Shown here one piece after another: positions 19,033 to 27,920 of a stretch of DNA of 46,698 nt. The notes under the pieces are model-generated. The model did not search any database. It was given only the letters and a program-made list of their open reading frames with translations, and had not been told where the DNA came from. This stretch comes from Geoalkalibacter sp. (GTDB taxonomy: Bacteria > Desulfobacterota > Desulfuromonadia > Desulfuromonadales > Geoalkalibacteraceae): assembly GCF_030604225.1 (NCBI RefSeq), contig NZ_JAUVWH010000007.1:1-46698 (forward strand), written 5' to 3'. Both the position numbers and the translations under genes were made by a program. The first letter of the stretch is position 1; every line of letters starts with the position of its first letter.

Positions 19033-19596
19033 ATGGATGAATTTTACAATCCCAAGGAACCCCTGGTGCAGCATTTGCGCGCGATCATCCGCTGGGCCGT
19101 GCGTGTTCTGGCCGTGCTGATGACCGCCGTTATTATCTGGGGTGTGGTCGATGTGTGCTGGGTGCTGTACAAGAAACTCACCCAGCCGCCCTTCATGATG
19201 CTCACCATCAGCGATATTCTGGCCACTTTCGGAGCCTTCATGGCGGTGCTCATCGCCATCGAAATCTTCGTCAACATCATCATTTACCTGCGCGACGACG
19301 TGATCCACGTCAAGATCGTCCTGGCCACCGCGCTGATGGCCATCGCCCGTAAGGTCATCATTCTCGACTTCGAGGTCATCGCGCCTGAATATGTCTGGGC
19401 GACGGCGGGGGTGACCCTGGCCATGGCGATTGCCTACTGGCTGGTGGTTTCCCACGGTGAGCCGCAGACCTTCAGCGAGGGCCGCTTGAAATGGCGCTCC
19501 GTGCTGAAGAACGGCCGATCCGTCGTGGAAGCGGAGACGCCGGGGGAGAGGACGGTGGCCCAAGGGTCTGTCGCGCGGGGAGGCGAGCATGAGTGA
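19033..19596 (+). CDS. PsiE-family membrane protein
   Basis: This 187-residue protein has four hydrophobic segments (about 21-45, 56-83, 95-110 and 117-138). The pattern matches the phosphate-starvation-inducible PsiE family: DILATFGAFMAVLIAIEIFVNI, then IYLRDDVIHVKIVLATALMAIARKV, the second being the family's most conserved loop. Molecular function is unknown for the family. The charged C-terminal tail (about 145-187) is probably cytoplasmic. It overlaps the downstream ATPase by eight bases and follows nqrM closely, so it may be cotranscribed with the nqr genes. No Pho box was recognised. Confidence 0.82.
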   Translation: MDEFYNPKEPLVQHLRAIIRWAVRVLAVLMTAVIIWGVVDVCWVLYKKLTQPPFMMLTISDILATFGAFMAVLIAIEIFVNIIIYLRDDVIHVKIVLATALMAIARKVIILDFEVIAPEYVWATAGVTLAMAIAYWLVVSHGEPQTFSEGRLKWRSVLKNGRSVVEAETPGERTVAQGSVARGGEHE

Positions 19597-22327
19597 TGTG
19601 GGAAAAGGCGCGGACAAGGGTTATCCTGGTGCCATCTGGCACGCCCTGACCATCGAGGAGGTGATGAATCGCCTCGGTGGCTCGGAAGAGGGCCTGAGCG
19701 GCGCCGAGGTCGAGGAGCGCCTGCGCCGTTATGGAGCCAACCAATTGCCGCCGCCGCGCCAGCGCAGTGCCTGGGCGCGCTTTTTCATGCAGTTTCACAA
19801 CCTGCTGATCTATGTGCTTCTGGGGGCGGCGGCCGTCACCGCCCTGCTGGCCGACTGGCTCGATGCCGGCGTGATACTGGGCGTGGTGGTGATCAATGCC
19901 CTGATCGGTTTTATCCAGGAGGGCAAGGCGGAAAAAGCCGTCGATGCCATTCGCGGCATCCTGACTCACGAAGCCATGGTCTTGCGCGACGGGCACCGGG
20001 TCGCCGTCAAGGCCGAGGATCTGGTGCCCGGCGACATCGTGTTTCTACAATCGGGCGATAAGGTGCCCGCCGACCTGCGGCTCATCAAGGTCAAGGATCT
20101 GCGCATCGAGGAGGCGGCCCTGACGGGGGAATCGGTGCCCTCGGAAAAGACGACGGCGGCCGTCGCGCCGGACGCCGCCCTCGGCGATCGCGCGAGCATG
20201 GCCTTCTCCGGCACGCTAGTGAGCTACGGCCAGGGCACGGGCGTGGTGACGGCCACCGGCGAAGCCACCGAACTCGGCAAGGTCAGCGCCCTGCTGGCGC
20301 GGGTGGAGAGTTTGACGACGCGCCTGACCCGGCGCATTGGCGAATTCAGCAAGTGGCTGACCGCCGTCATTCTGGCTCTGACCCTGGGCACCCTGGGATT
20401 CGGCCTGCTGATTCGCGACTATTCCTTCGTCGAACTCTTTTTCGCCGCCGTCGCCCTGGCCGTCGCGGCCATTCCCGAGGGCTTGCCGGCCATCATCACC
20501 ATTACCCTGGCGTTGGGCGTGCAACGCATGGCGCGGCGCAACGCCATCATCCGCCGCCTGCCCGCCGTGGAAACCCTGGGTTCGGTGACGGTGATCTGCT
20601 CGGATAAAACCGGGACCCTCACCCGCAATGAAATGACCGTGACCACCCTGGTGACGGCCGAGGGATTCTATCGGATCGAGGGCGTGGGCTATGATCCCCA
20701 CGGCGGTTTTTCCCGCGACGGACGGGAGGTGGCGCCCGATGAGGATGCGCTGCTGCTCGAAACGGCACGCGGCGCGCTGCTCTGTAACGATGGAGCCTTG
20801 CGGCAGCGTTCCGGAAGCTGGCAGGTCCAGGGCGATCCCACCGATGGCGCGCTGCTGGCCCTGGCGATGAAGGCCGGGCTTAACGAGGATTTCTGCCGGC
20901 AGGAGTACCCGCGCGTCGACACCATTCCCTTTGAATCCGAGCACAAATTCATGGCAACCCTGCACCATGACCATGCGGGCCATGGCTTCATCTACCTCAA
21001 GGGCGCTCCGGAGCGCGTGCTGGAAATCTGCTCCCGGCAGCGTTTCGAGGGGCAGGACCAGCCCTTGAATCCAGGGTTCTGGCAGGAAAAAATCGAGGAA
21101 ATCGCGCGCCTGGGGCAACGCACCCTGGCGTTGGCGAGCAAGCCGGTCGGCGACAAGCGCGAACTGGGTTTTTCCGATGTGGCGGGAGAGATGACGTTGC
21201 TCGGTCTGTTCGGCCTCATCGACCCGCCTCGGGAAGAAGCGGTGCAGGCGGTCAGGCAATGCCACAACGCGGGCATCCGGGTGAAGATGATCACCGGGGA
21301 TCATGCCCTGACCGCCTCCGCCATCGGCGAGCAGATCGGCTTGAAGTCCCAGCGCGCCGCGGTGACGGGCAAGCAACTCGAAGAGATGGATGAGGATCAA
21401 TTGCAGGTCGTCGCACGCAAGGCGGATATCTTCGCGCGGGTCAGCCCGGAACACAAGCTGCGCCTGGTCAGCGCCCTGCAGGAGGGCGGGGAGGTGGTCG
21501 CCATGACCGGCGACGGGGTCAACGATGCGCCGGCCCTCAAGCGCGCCGATGTCGGCGTGGCCATGGGTCTCAAGGGAACCGAAGCCGCCAAGGAGGCTGC
21601 GGAGGTCGTCCTGGCGGATGACAATTTCGCTTCCATTGCCCATGCCGTCGAGGAAGGCCGTACCATCTACGACAACATCAAGAAGACCCTCGGCTTCATT
21701 CTGCCCACCAACGGCGCGCAGGCGGGCATCATCATCGCCTCGGTCATGATGGGTATCGAGTTGCCCATCACGCCCTTGCAGATTCTGTGGGTCAACATGG
21801 TGACCGCGGTGACCCTCGGCTTGTCCCTGGCCTTTGAAAAGCCCGAGGGCGACGTCATGTGTCGCGTGCCGCGTTCCCCCGACGAGCCCCTGATCGGGGC
21901 CTTCCTGGGGTGGCGCATCGTCTTTATCTCGGCGGTCATGGTCATGGGCACCCTGGGACTTTTCCTGTGGGATCGCTTCCACGGGGAAACCCTTGAGGTG
22001 GCGCGCACCACCGCGGTCAACACCCTGATCTTTTATCAGATCTTCTACCTGTTCAATATTCGCTATCTGCACCAATCGGTGCTGAGCCGCGAGGGCCTGC
22101 TGGGAAACCGGGTCATCCTCGGCGCGGTGGGGATCATCGTCGTTCTGCAGCTGTTTTTTACCTACCTGCCCTCGTTCCAGGCCCTGTTCGGCACGGCGGG
22201 ACTGCCTCTCGGGGACTGGCTGCGTCTCCTGATCCTCACGGCATCGATCTTCATCCTGGTGGAAGCGGAGAAGAAGATCCTGAAGCGGATGAGAAAAGAG
22301 GAGGCGATCCGCGAGTGTCTGAAGTAG
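19589..22327 (+). CDS. P-type cation-transporting ATPase (P2-like)
   Basis: This 912-residue ATPase has the full catalytic set: TGES (179-182), phosphorylation site D339 in SDKTGTLT, and the TGDGVNDAP hinge. The N-terminal cation-ATPase domain occupies about residues 15-85. M4 has PEGLP (296-300), as in P2A Ca2+ pumps. M5 and M6 differ: the segment aligning with the SERCA N768/E771 region reads TNGAQAG (Glu to Gln), and the one aligning with N796-T799-D800 reads NMVTAV (Asp to Ala). Ca2+ as the substrate is therefore doubtful, and the ion is left open. It overlaps the PsiE-family gene. Confidence 0.9.
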   Translation: MSDVGKGADKGYPGAIWHALTIEEVMNRLGGSEEGLSGAEVEERLRRYGANQLPPPRQRSAWARFFMQFHNLLIYVLLGAAAVTALLADWLDAGVILGVVVINALIGFIQEGKAEKAVDAIRGILTHEAMVLRDGHRVAVKAEDLVPGDIVFLQSGDKVPADLRLIKVKDLRIEEAALTGESVPSEKTTAAVAPDAALGDRASMAFSGTLVSYGQGTGVVTATGEATELGKVSALLARVESLTTRLTRRIGEFSKWLTAVILALTLGTLGFGLLIRDYSFVELFFAAVALAVAAIPEGLPAIITITLALGVQRMARRNAIIRRLPAVETLGSVTVICSDKTGTLTRNEMTVTTLVTAEGFYRIEGVGYDPHGGFSRDGREVAPDEDALLLETARGALLCNDGALRQRSGSWQVQGDPTDGALLALAMKAGLNEDFCRQEYPRVDTIPFESEHKFMATLHHDHAGHGFIYLKGAPERVLEICSRQRFEGQDQPLNPGFWQEKIEEIARLGQRTLALASKPVGDKRELGFSDVAGEMTLLGLFGLIDPPREEAVQAVRQCHNAGIRVKMITGDHALTASAIGEQIGLKSQRAAVTGKQLEEMDEDQLQVVARKADIFARVSPEHKLRLVSALQEGGEVVAMTGDGVNDAPALKRADVGVAMGLKGTEAAKEAAEVVLADDNFASIAHAVEEGRTIYDNIKKTLGFILPTNGAQAGIIIASVMMGIELPITPLQILWVNMVTAVTLGLSLAFEKPEGDVMCRVPRSPDEPLIGAFLGWRIVFISAVMVMGTLGLFLWDRFHGETLEVARTTAVNTLIFYQIFYLFNIRYLHQSVLSREGLLGNRVILGAVGIIVVLQLFFTYLPSFQALFGTAGLPLGDWLRLLILTASIFILVEAEKKILKRMRKEEAIRECLK

Positions 22328-22335
22328 GGAGACTT

Positions 22336-22353
22336 TCGGGGCGCGCGCCCCGA
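22336..22353. repeat. Perfect 18-bp GC palindrome between the ATPase and cls-like genes
   Basis: TCGGGGCGCGCGCCCCGA is its own reverse complement. It lies in the 63-base gap after the ATPase stop and could form a hairpin in RNA, but no T run follows on either strand. It may affect mRNA stability or bind a protein; nothing further can be said from sequence. Confidence 0.5.
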
Positions 22354-22390
22354 GGGACGCCTCGACTGGCGGGACGGCTGAGGAGGGCGG

Positions 22391-23572
22391 ATGCATCGGG
22401 AGAAGAAGGGCAAATATCGCTTCACCTGGCGCGCGGGGAACCAGTTTCGTCTGTTGGTGAACGGCAACGAGTTCTATCCCGCCATGCTGGAAGCCATTTC
22501 CGGGGCGCGCCGCTACATTTTCCTGGAAATGTACCTGGTCGATTCGGGGAAAACCGCCGATCGCTTCATTGCCGCTCTGGGGGAGGCGGCGGCGCGGGGG
22601 GTGGAGGTATGGGTTCTGCTCGATGATCTGGGGGCGTTCTGGCTGCGGCGCCCCGACCGTCAGCGGCTGGCCGCCACGGGTATCCGGCTGGCCTATTTCA
22701 ATCCGTTGCGCTGGCGTGGATTCGTGCGCCTGCTGATCCGCGACCACCGCAAGCTGCTGGTGGTGGACGGCGAGGTGGCCTTTACCGGCGGGGCCGGCAT
22801 TAGCGACGATTTCGATCCGCAATTGTCGCCCGAGCGCTGGTGGCATGAAACCATGCTCGAAATCCGCGGGGCCTGCGTCGCCGACTGGCAGGCTCTGTTT
22901 TGCGATACCTGGCGGCGCGTCGTGGACGATCCTCCAGCTTTGCACCTGGAGACGCCGCCGCTGCTTGCGCCCGGCAGTCCCGGGCGTGTCGCCATTCACG
23001 GCCGGGCCATGAGCCGTTCGGAAATCCTGCGCTCCTTTGTCATGCAGGTGCGCCAAGCCCGCTATCGGGTGTGGCTGGCCACCGCCTATTTCCTGCCGCC
23101 TCTCAAACTGCGGCGCGCTCTCCAGCAGGCGGCACGGCGCGGCATCGACGTGCGCCTGCTGCTGCCCGGCCCCTTGAGCGATCACCCCAGCATCCGCCAC
23201 CTGGGGCGGCGCTACTACGAACCGCTGCTGCGCAACGGCGTGCGGATTTTCGAGTACCAGCCGCGCTTTCAGCACGCCAAGTTCGTGCTGTGCGACGGCT
23301 GGGCGAGCCTGGGCTCGAGCAACCTCGACCGCTGGAATCATCGCTGGAATCTGGAGGCCAATCAGGAACTTGCCGACGGACTGATTGCCGAGCAGCTGCA
23401 CGTGCTGTTTGAAAATGCCCTGGCGGTGAGCGCGGAAATCAGCTACGAGGAATGGCGGCGGCGCCCCTGGTACCGGCGTTGGCTGGAGGGGCTGCTGGCC
23501 AGGATCGAAGCGCCGGCCATGCGGCTGAGCGACTGGAAAAGACGCGGCGCCGGTCCGCGCGGTACCCTCTAG
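22391..23572 (+). CDS. Cardiolipin synthase / phospholipase D-family protein
   Basis: This 393-residue protein has two HKD phospholipase D motifs: HRKLLVVDGEVAFTGG (HxK with downstream D) in the first half, and HAKFVLCDGWASLGSSNLD in the second. The N-terminus (NQFRLLVNGNEFYPAMLEAI, IFLEMYLV) is like ClsB-type cardiolipin synthases, which lack the N-terminal membrane helices of ClsA. It probably joins phospholipids at the membrane, but other PLD-type transfers are possible. AGGAGGG lies close to the ATG (four bases). The last four bases overlap the convergent cobD gene, and no terminator is visible at that junction. Confidence 0.88.
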   Translation: MHREKKGKYRFTWRAGNQFRLLVNGNEFYPAMLEAISGARRYIFLEMYLVDSGKTADRFIAALGEAAARGVEVWVLLDDLGAFWLRRPDRQRLAATGIRLAYFNPLRWRGFVRLLIRDHRKLLVVDGEVAFTGGAGISDDFDPQLSPERWWHETMLEIRGACVADWQALFCDTWRRVVDDPPALHLETPPLLAPGSPGRVAIHGRAMSRSEILRSFVMQVRQARYRVWLATAYFLPPLKLRRALQQAARRGIDVRLLLPGPLSDHPSIRHLGRRYYEPLLRNGVRIFEYQPRFQHAKFVLCDGWASLGSSNLDRWNHRWNLEANQELADGLIAEQLHVLFENALAVSAEISYEEWRRRPWYRRWLEGLLARIEAPAMRLSDWKRRGAGPRGTL

Positions 23573-24651
23573 ATGTCGGACTTTTGCAGAATGAGCCGCA
23601 ACGCCGCCAGCAGCCGACGGTTCTCGTCGGGCAGGCGCACCGCCGCGCGCACATAGCGTTGATCCAGCCCCGGAAAATTGCTGCAATCGCGCAGCAGGAT
23701 GCCCTTTTCGCGCAGACCCGCGCTCACCTGCGTGGCACTCGGCGCGCCTTCCCCAAGACGGGCCAGCAGGTAGTTGGCCGAGCTCGAAAACACCCTTAGC
23801 CCCAGTTCCTCCAAGCCCCGCTGCAATTGCTCGCGCCACTGGGGGATGAGCTCCCAGGTCTGGCGGCGAAACGCCTCTTCCGCCAGGCAGGCATGGGCCG
23901 CGGCCAGTGCCGGCGTCGAGAGCGTCCAGGGCTCGCGGGCCTGGGCCAGGCGCGCGACGGTTCGCGGGGGACCGGCCAGGTAGCCGGCGCGCAGGCCGGG
24001 GATGGCGTAGAACTTGGTCAGGGAGCGCAGCACGAACAGGTTGCGCTCCTTGCCCAGGTACGGCAGCAGGGAATGCTCCGGACAGAAATCGACAAAGGCC
24101 TCGTCGATCAGCACCAGGGCCTGCTCCCGAACGCGGGCGGCCAAGTCCAGCAACGCCTCGGGCGGGGTGGCGCGACCCGTCGGATTGGCCGGGTTGGCGA
24201 TGAGGATCAGATCCGTGTCCGGTTCGAGGCGGTTGAGTAGGCGCTGGGGATCGAAACTGAAGCCGTCGGCCGGGGAGAGGGGCAGAAATTCAACGGCGCA
24301 GCCGACCTGGCTCAGGCTGCGCTCGTATTCGCTGAAGCAGGGCGCCACCAGCAGGGCACGCCGGGGACGCAGCACGCGCGGCAAGAGGTAGATGAGCTCC
24401 GTGGAGCCGCTGCCCGGCAGGAAATGCTCCGCCGGCAAGCGGTGATGGGCGGCCAGGGCCTCGCGCAGGGACCCGCCGTCGATTTCGGGATAGTGCTGGA
24501 TGCGTGCCAGGGACGCGCGGATGGCGGCCAGGACGCCTTGCGGCACCCCGTGGGGATTGATGCTCGCGGAGAAATCAAGGATGGCCTCGGGCGACAGGCC
24601 CAGTTCGCGGGCTGTTTGCAGGACGTTGCCGCCGTGCTCGGGGGATTTCAT
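23569..24651 (-). CDS. cobD: Threonine-phosphate decarboxylase (CobD, aminopropanol arm)
   Basis: This 360-residue PLP enzyme of the class I aminotransferase fold makes (R)-1-amino-2-propanol phosphate for the cobalamin nucleotide loop. HGGNV at the N-terminus, DFSASINPHG, NPANPTG and the PLP lysine K213 (SLTKFYAIPGLRAGYL) are characteristic. Histidinol-phosphate aminotransferase is the main lookalike, but the INPHG start and cobalamin context favour CobD. It is the last gene of the operon, 15 bases after cbiB. The threonine kinase that supplies its substrate is not in the window. Confidence 0.92.
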   Translation of the reverse strand: MKSPEHGGNVLQTARELGLSPEAILDFSASINPHGVPQGVLAAIRASLARIQHYPEIDGGSLREALAAHHRLPAEHFLPGSGSTELIYLLPRVLRPRRALLVAPCFSEYERSLSQVGCAVEFLPLSPADGFSFDPQRLLNRLEPDTDLILIANPANPTGRATPPEALLDLAARVREQALVLIDEAFVDFCPEHSLLPYLGKERNLFVLRSLTKFYAIPGLRAGYLAGPPRTVARLAQAREPWTLSTPALAAAHACLAEEAFRRQTWELIPQWREQLQRGLEELGLRVFSSSANYLLARLGEGAPSATQVSAGLREKGILLRDCSNFPGLDQRYVRAAVRLPDENRRLLAALRLILQKSDI

Positions 24652-24666
24652 GACCTGCCCCGTTCC

Positions 24667-25605
24667 TCAGAAAATCAGTCCGAGCACGGCCAAGCCGAGC
24701 CCCAGGGCCAGAATGGCGGTCAGGTACATGAGGCGCACCATGCGGTAGTAGCTGGCCAGGGTTACGGGCTGCTCGGCGTCGCCGAGGGTCACTTTTTCCA
24801 CCCGCTCACCGAAATACACCGCCGGCCCGCCGAGCTGGATGCCCAGGGCCCCGGCGGCGGCCGCCTCGGGCCAGCCGGCGTTGGGGCTGCGGTGCTTGCG
24901 CGCGTCGCGCAGGGTGATGCGCAGGGCGTTGAAGCCGTTGAGGCCCAAGGGAAAGGCCGCCACGATCATCAGAAAGGCGGTGAGGCGCGCCGGAATCCAG
25001 TTGGCCAGATCGTCCATCCTGGCCGCCGCCCAGCCCAGTTCCCGGTAGCGGTCGGTGAGGTAGCCGACCATGCTGTCGAGGGTGTTGACCGCCTTGTAGA
25101 GGATGGCGAGCAGCGGCCCGCCGATGAACAGGTAGAAGAGGGGCGCCACCAGGCCGTCGGAGGTGTTTTCCGCCACGGTTTCGATGCAGGCCTTGAGAAT
25201 CCCTTGCTCGTCGAGGGTACGGGTTTCGCGGCCGACGATGAGGGACAGGGCGCGGCGTGCCTCGGACAGGTTGCCCTTTTCCACCCAGCGCACCACCTCG
25301 CGACTTTCCTTGTGCAGGGAGCGCAGCGCCAGGGTGGTGAAGGCGATCCACACCCCGAGGGCAAAGCCCAGGAAAGGATGGATGCCCCTGAACAGGGCGA
25401 GCAGACCCCAGGTGACCAGGCCGGTGATGAGCAGGGTGAGAATCACCAGGATGATGCCCGCGCGGCGCCGGTTGCGCAGCACGGCGAGGGCGATTTCGAG
25501 TTTTTCGATGAGCCGCCCGATGCCCACCACCGGATGGGGAATGCGGCGCGGTTCGGCGAGGAGCAGGTCGAGGGCAAAGGCGCAGAGGATCAGCCAGCCA
25601 AGCAT
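24667..25605 (-). CDS. cbiB: Adenosylcobinamide-phosphate synthase CbiB
   Basis: This 312-residue membrane protein attaches the aminopropanol side chain to adenosylcobyric acid. Signatures are HPVVGIGRLI near residue 24, ETVAENTSDGLVAPLFYL in the middle, NTLDSMVGY, and RSPNAGWPEAAAAGALG later. It has about four to five hydrophobic segments. Its start overlaps the end of the cbiH-cbiP fusion gene by 16 bases. In the Pseudomonas naming scheme this enzyme is called CobD, which should not be confused with the decarboxylase next door. Confidence 0.95.
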   Translation of the reverse strand: MLGWLILCAFALDLLLAEPRRIPHPVVGIGRLIEKLEIALAVLRNRRRAGIILVILTLLITGLVTWGLLALFRGIHPFLGFALGVWIAFTTLALRSLHKESREVVRWVEKGNLSEARRALSLIVGRETRTLDEQGILKACIETVAENTSDGLVAPLFYLFIGGPLLAILYKAVNTLDSMVGYLTDRYRELGWAAARMDDLANWIPARLTAFLMIVAAFPLGLNGFNALRITLRDARKHRSPNAGWPEAAAAGALGIQLGGPAVYFGERVEKVTLGDAEQPVTLASYYRMVRLMYLTAILALGLGLAVLGLIF

Positions 25606-27920
25606 GAGGAGGTCTCCCGAAGGTCAAGATGCAGCAGGGCGCCGAGGCGGTCCAGATCCAGATGGGCGGCGAGGTGATTGGCCAGTCGGTCGAGTTCGGC
25701 ATCTAGGTCGTGGCTGTCCGCGTCTGGCGCGGCCAGCCCGCGTGCCTGGCGCAAGGGGGCGAGCAGGGCACGGCGCGCCACGGCATTGTCGAAAAGGCCG
25801 TGCAGATAAGTGCCCCACACCCGGCCATCCGCGCTCAGGGCGCCGTCCTCCAGTTCCCGATCCTCGCCCTGGCGTCTGAGCCTCAGCAGTGGCGCCGCCT
25901 GGGCGCCGCGAACGGTTTCGCCCAGGTGGATTTCATAGCCGCCGAGCACTGCCTCGGGTGCGAAGCCGAGGGCGGTCGCGGCGGGCAGGGGCAGGGCGCT
26001 GACCAAATGGGTCTGTTTGGCGCTGCGTAGGGTGGTGAAAATGTCAAGCAGGCCCAGTCCCGCCATCTCGCCCTGGGCGGATTCCATGCCGGAGGGATCG
26101 CTGATCCCCTGGCCGAGCATCTGGAAGCCGCCGCAGATGCCGATCACCCGTCCACCCGCCCGATAATGGGCAAGAATCGCAGTCGCCAGCCCCCGCTCCC
26201 GCAGCCAGGCGAGATCCTCCAGGGTATTCTTGCTGCCGGGCAGGATCAGCAGGTCGCAGTCGGCCAGTTCCTCCGCGCTGCTCGCATAGAGCAGATCCAC
26301 GTCGGCCTCGCGCTCCAGGGCGTCGAAATCCGTGTAGTTGGACAGGCGCGGCAGGCGGATGACGGCGATGCGCAGGGGGCGTCCGCCCTGGGCCTTTTTG
26401 CGCGCCAGGGCCACGGAGTCCTCTTCCGGCAGGCGCAGATCGATCCAGGGCACCACGCCCAGCACCGGGACGCCGGTGCGCTCCTCGATTTCGGCGATGC
26501 CCGGGGCGAGCAGGCTCGCGTCACCGCGAAAACGGTTGATGATCACCCCGGCGATCTGGGCGCGCTCCTCGGGACGCAGCAGTTCCAGGGTGCCGAGGAT
26601 GGCGGCGAACACCCCGCCGCGGTCGATGTCGGCCACCAGCAGCACCGGCGCCTGAGCCAGCGCCGCGGCCTTGAGATTGGTGATGTCGTGCTCGCGCAGG
26701 TTGATCTCGGCGATGCTGCCCGCCCCCTCCATGACGATCAGCTCATGGGCGGCGGCCAGCCGCGCGAAGGATTCCCGCACCCGGGCGAAGGCCTCGGGTT
26801 TGAAGGCGTGGTAGTCGCGTACGCTCATGTTGGCCAGCACCCGACCCTGGACGATAACCTGGGAGCCGGTTTCCGAATTGGGCTTGAGCAGGATGGGGTT
26901 CATGTCCGTGTGCGGCGCAAGACCACAGGCCGCCGCCTGCAGGGCCTGGGCGCGGCCGATTTCACCGCCCTCGGGCGTGACCGCCGAGTTGAGGGCCATG
27001 TTCTGCGCCTTGAAGGGCGCCACCGAAAAGCCCCGGCGCCGGAACAGGCGGCACAGTCCGGCGGCGATCACGCTCTTGCCCACGTCCGAGCCGGTCCCGC
27101 CGACAAACAACGCCTGGGCCGGCGGTTGCCCCGCCTCGGTTGCCGCCGCCCGAGTCTGGCAGTGTCGCTGCCCGATGCCGGCTTCTTGGTAACGGTTTGC
27201 ATAGCCTCGGGGCGTGATCATGCGCCCCGCGCCGTCGACGAAGGTGCTGCTGTTGCCGACGATCACCAGGGTGCTCATGTCCACTGCGCTGTCGTCGAAT
27301 GAGCCCAGTTCCGCGACCCAGGCCTGCTGCTGGGCGCGCCCGGCATGACGCACCAGACCGACCGGCGTTTCCGGGTGGCGATGGCGCAGCAGAATGCGCC
27401 GCGCGTCGTCGAGTTGGGTGGCGCGGCCGTGGCTGCGTGGGTTATAGAGGGCGACGACGAAATCGGCGCGGCCCGCCGCGTCAAGGCGGCGGCGGATGAG
27501 CTCCCAGGGGGTGAGCAGGTCGGAGAGGGAAATGACGGCGAAATCATGCATGAGGGGCGCGCCGAGGGCCGCGGCGGCGGCCTGCACCGCCGACACGCCG
27601 GGGATGATCTGGATCTCGGTGTCGCTGCCCTGGGCCGTCTCCAGCACCAACCCGGCCATGCCGTAGATACCGGCGTCGCCCGAGGATATCAGGGCAACGA
27701 CCTCGCCCCGCACGGCCTCGGCCAGGGCTTGCCGAGCGCGCTCCACCTCCTGGCGCATGCCCGAGACCAGAAGTTTTTTTCCTTCGAGCAGCGGCATCAC
27801 CAGATCCATGTAGGTCTGATAGCCGACCACCACCTGCGCCTCTTCCAGCGCGGCGCGCGCCGCCGGGGTCAGGTGCTCCGGGCCGCCGGGACCCAGGCCG
27901 ATGACGAAGAGCTTGCCCAT
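25590..27920 (-). CDS. CbiH-CbiP fusion: precorrin-3B C17-methyltransferase plus cobyric acid synthase
   Basis: This uninterrupted 776-residue reading frame contains two complete enzymes. Residues 1-243 are the CbiH/CobJ methyltransferase (GLGPGGPEHLTP, SSGDAGIYGMAG, LYNPRSHGR), which performs C17 methylation and ring contraction. A linker of about 25 residues rich in Ala, Gln and Arg follows. From about residue 269, CbiP/CobQ begins with GGTGSDVGKS (274-283). It then has FKAQNMALN, MEGAGSIAEINL and a glutamine amidotransferase domain with the nucleophile in GICGGFQMLG and a late GTYLHGLFDN. The two steps are not consecutive in the pathway. The start overlaps the cbiG stop by one base (TGATG). 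Confidence 0.95.
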   Translation of the reverse strand: MGKLFVIGLGPGGPEHLTPAARAALEEAQVVVGYQTYMDLVMPLLEGKKLLVSGMRQEVERARQALAEAVRGEVVALISSGDAGIYGMAGLVLETAQGSDTEIQIIPGVSAVQAAAAALGAPLMHDFAVISLSDLLTPWELIRRRLDAAGRADFVVALYNPRSHGRATQLDDARRILLRHRHPETPVGLVRHAGRAQQQAWVAELGSFDDSAVDMSTLVIVGNSSTFVDGAGRMITPRGYANRYQEAGIGQRHCQTRAAATEAGQPPAQALFVGGTGSDVGKSVIAAGLCRLFRRRGFSVAPFKAQNMALNSAVTPEGGEIGRAQALQAAACGLAPHTDMNPILLKPNSETGSQVIVQGRVLANMSVRDYHAFKPEAFARVRESFARLAAAHELIVMEGAGSIAEINLREHDITNLKAAALAQAPVLLVADIDRGGVFAAILGTLELLRPEERAQIAGVIINRFRGDASLLAPGIAEIEERTGVPVLGVVPWIDLRLPEEDSVALARKKAQGGRPLRIAVIRLPRLSNYTDFDALEREADVDLLYASSAEELADCDLLILPGSKNTLEDLAWLRERGLATAILAHYRAGGRVIGICGGFQMLGQGISDPSGMESAQGEMAGLGLLDIFTTLRSAKQTHLVSALPLPAATALGFAPEAVLGGYEIHLGETVRGAQAAPLLRLRRQGEDRELEDGALSADGRVWGTYLHGLFDNAVARRALLAPLRQARGLAAPDADSHDLDAELDRLANHLAAHLDLDRLGALLHLDLRETSSCLAG

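Noticed and set aside
22336-22353. Terminator after the P-type ATPase
   Set aside because: The palindrome is perfect but has no T run on either side, so I list it only as a palindrome.
20216-23839. 1207-codon minus-strand open frame opposite the ATPase and cls-like gene
   Set aside because: It is a shadow of two well-supported plus-strand genes, with low-complexity composition and no motifs.
24424-25677. Plus-strand open frame opposite cobD/cbiB
   Set aside because: It is antisense to two clear cobalamin genes, with no domain and shadow-type composition.
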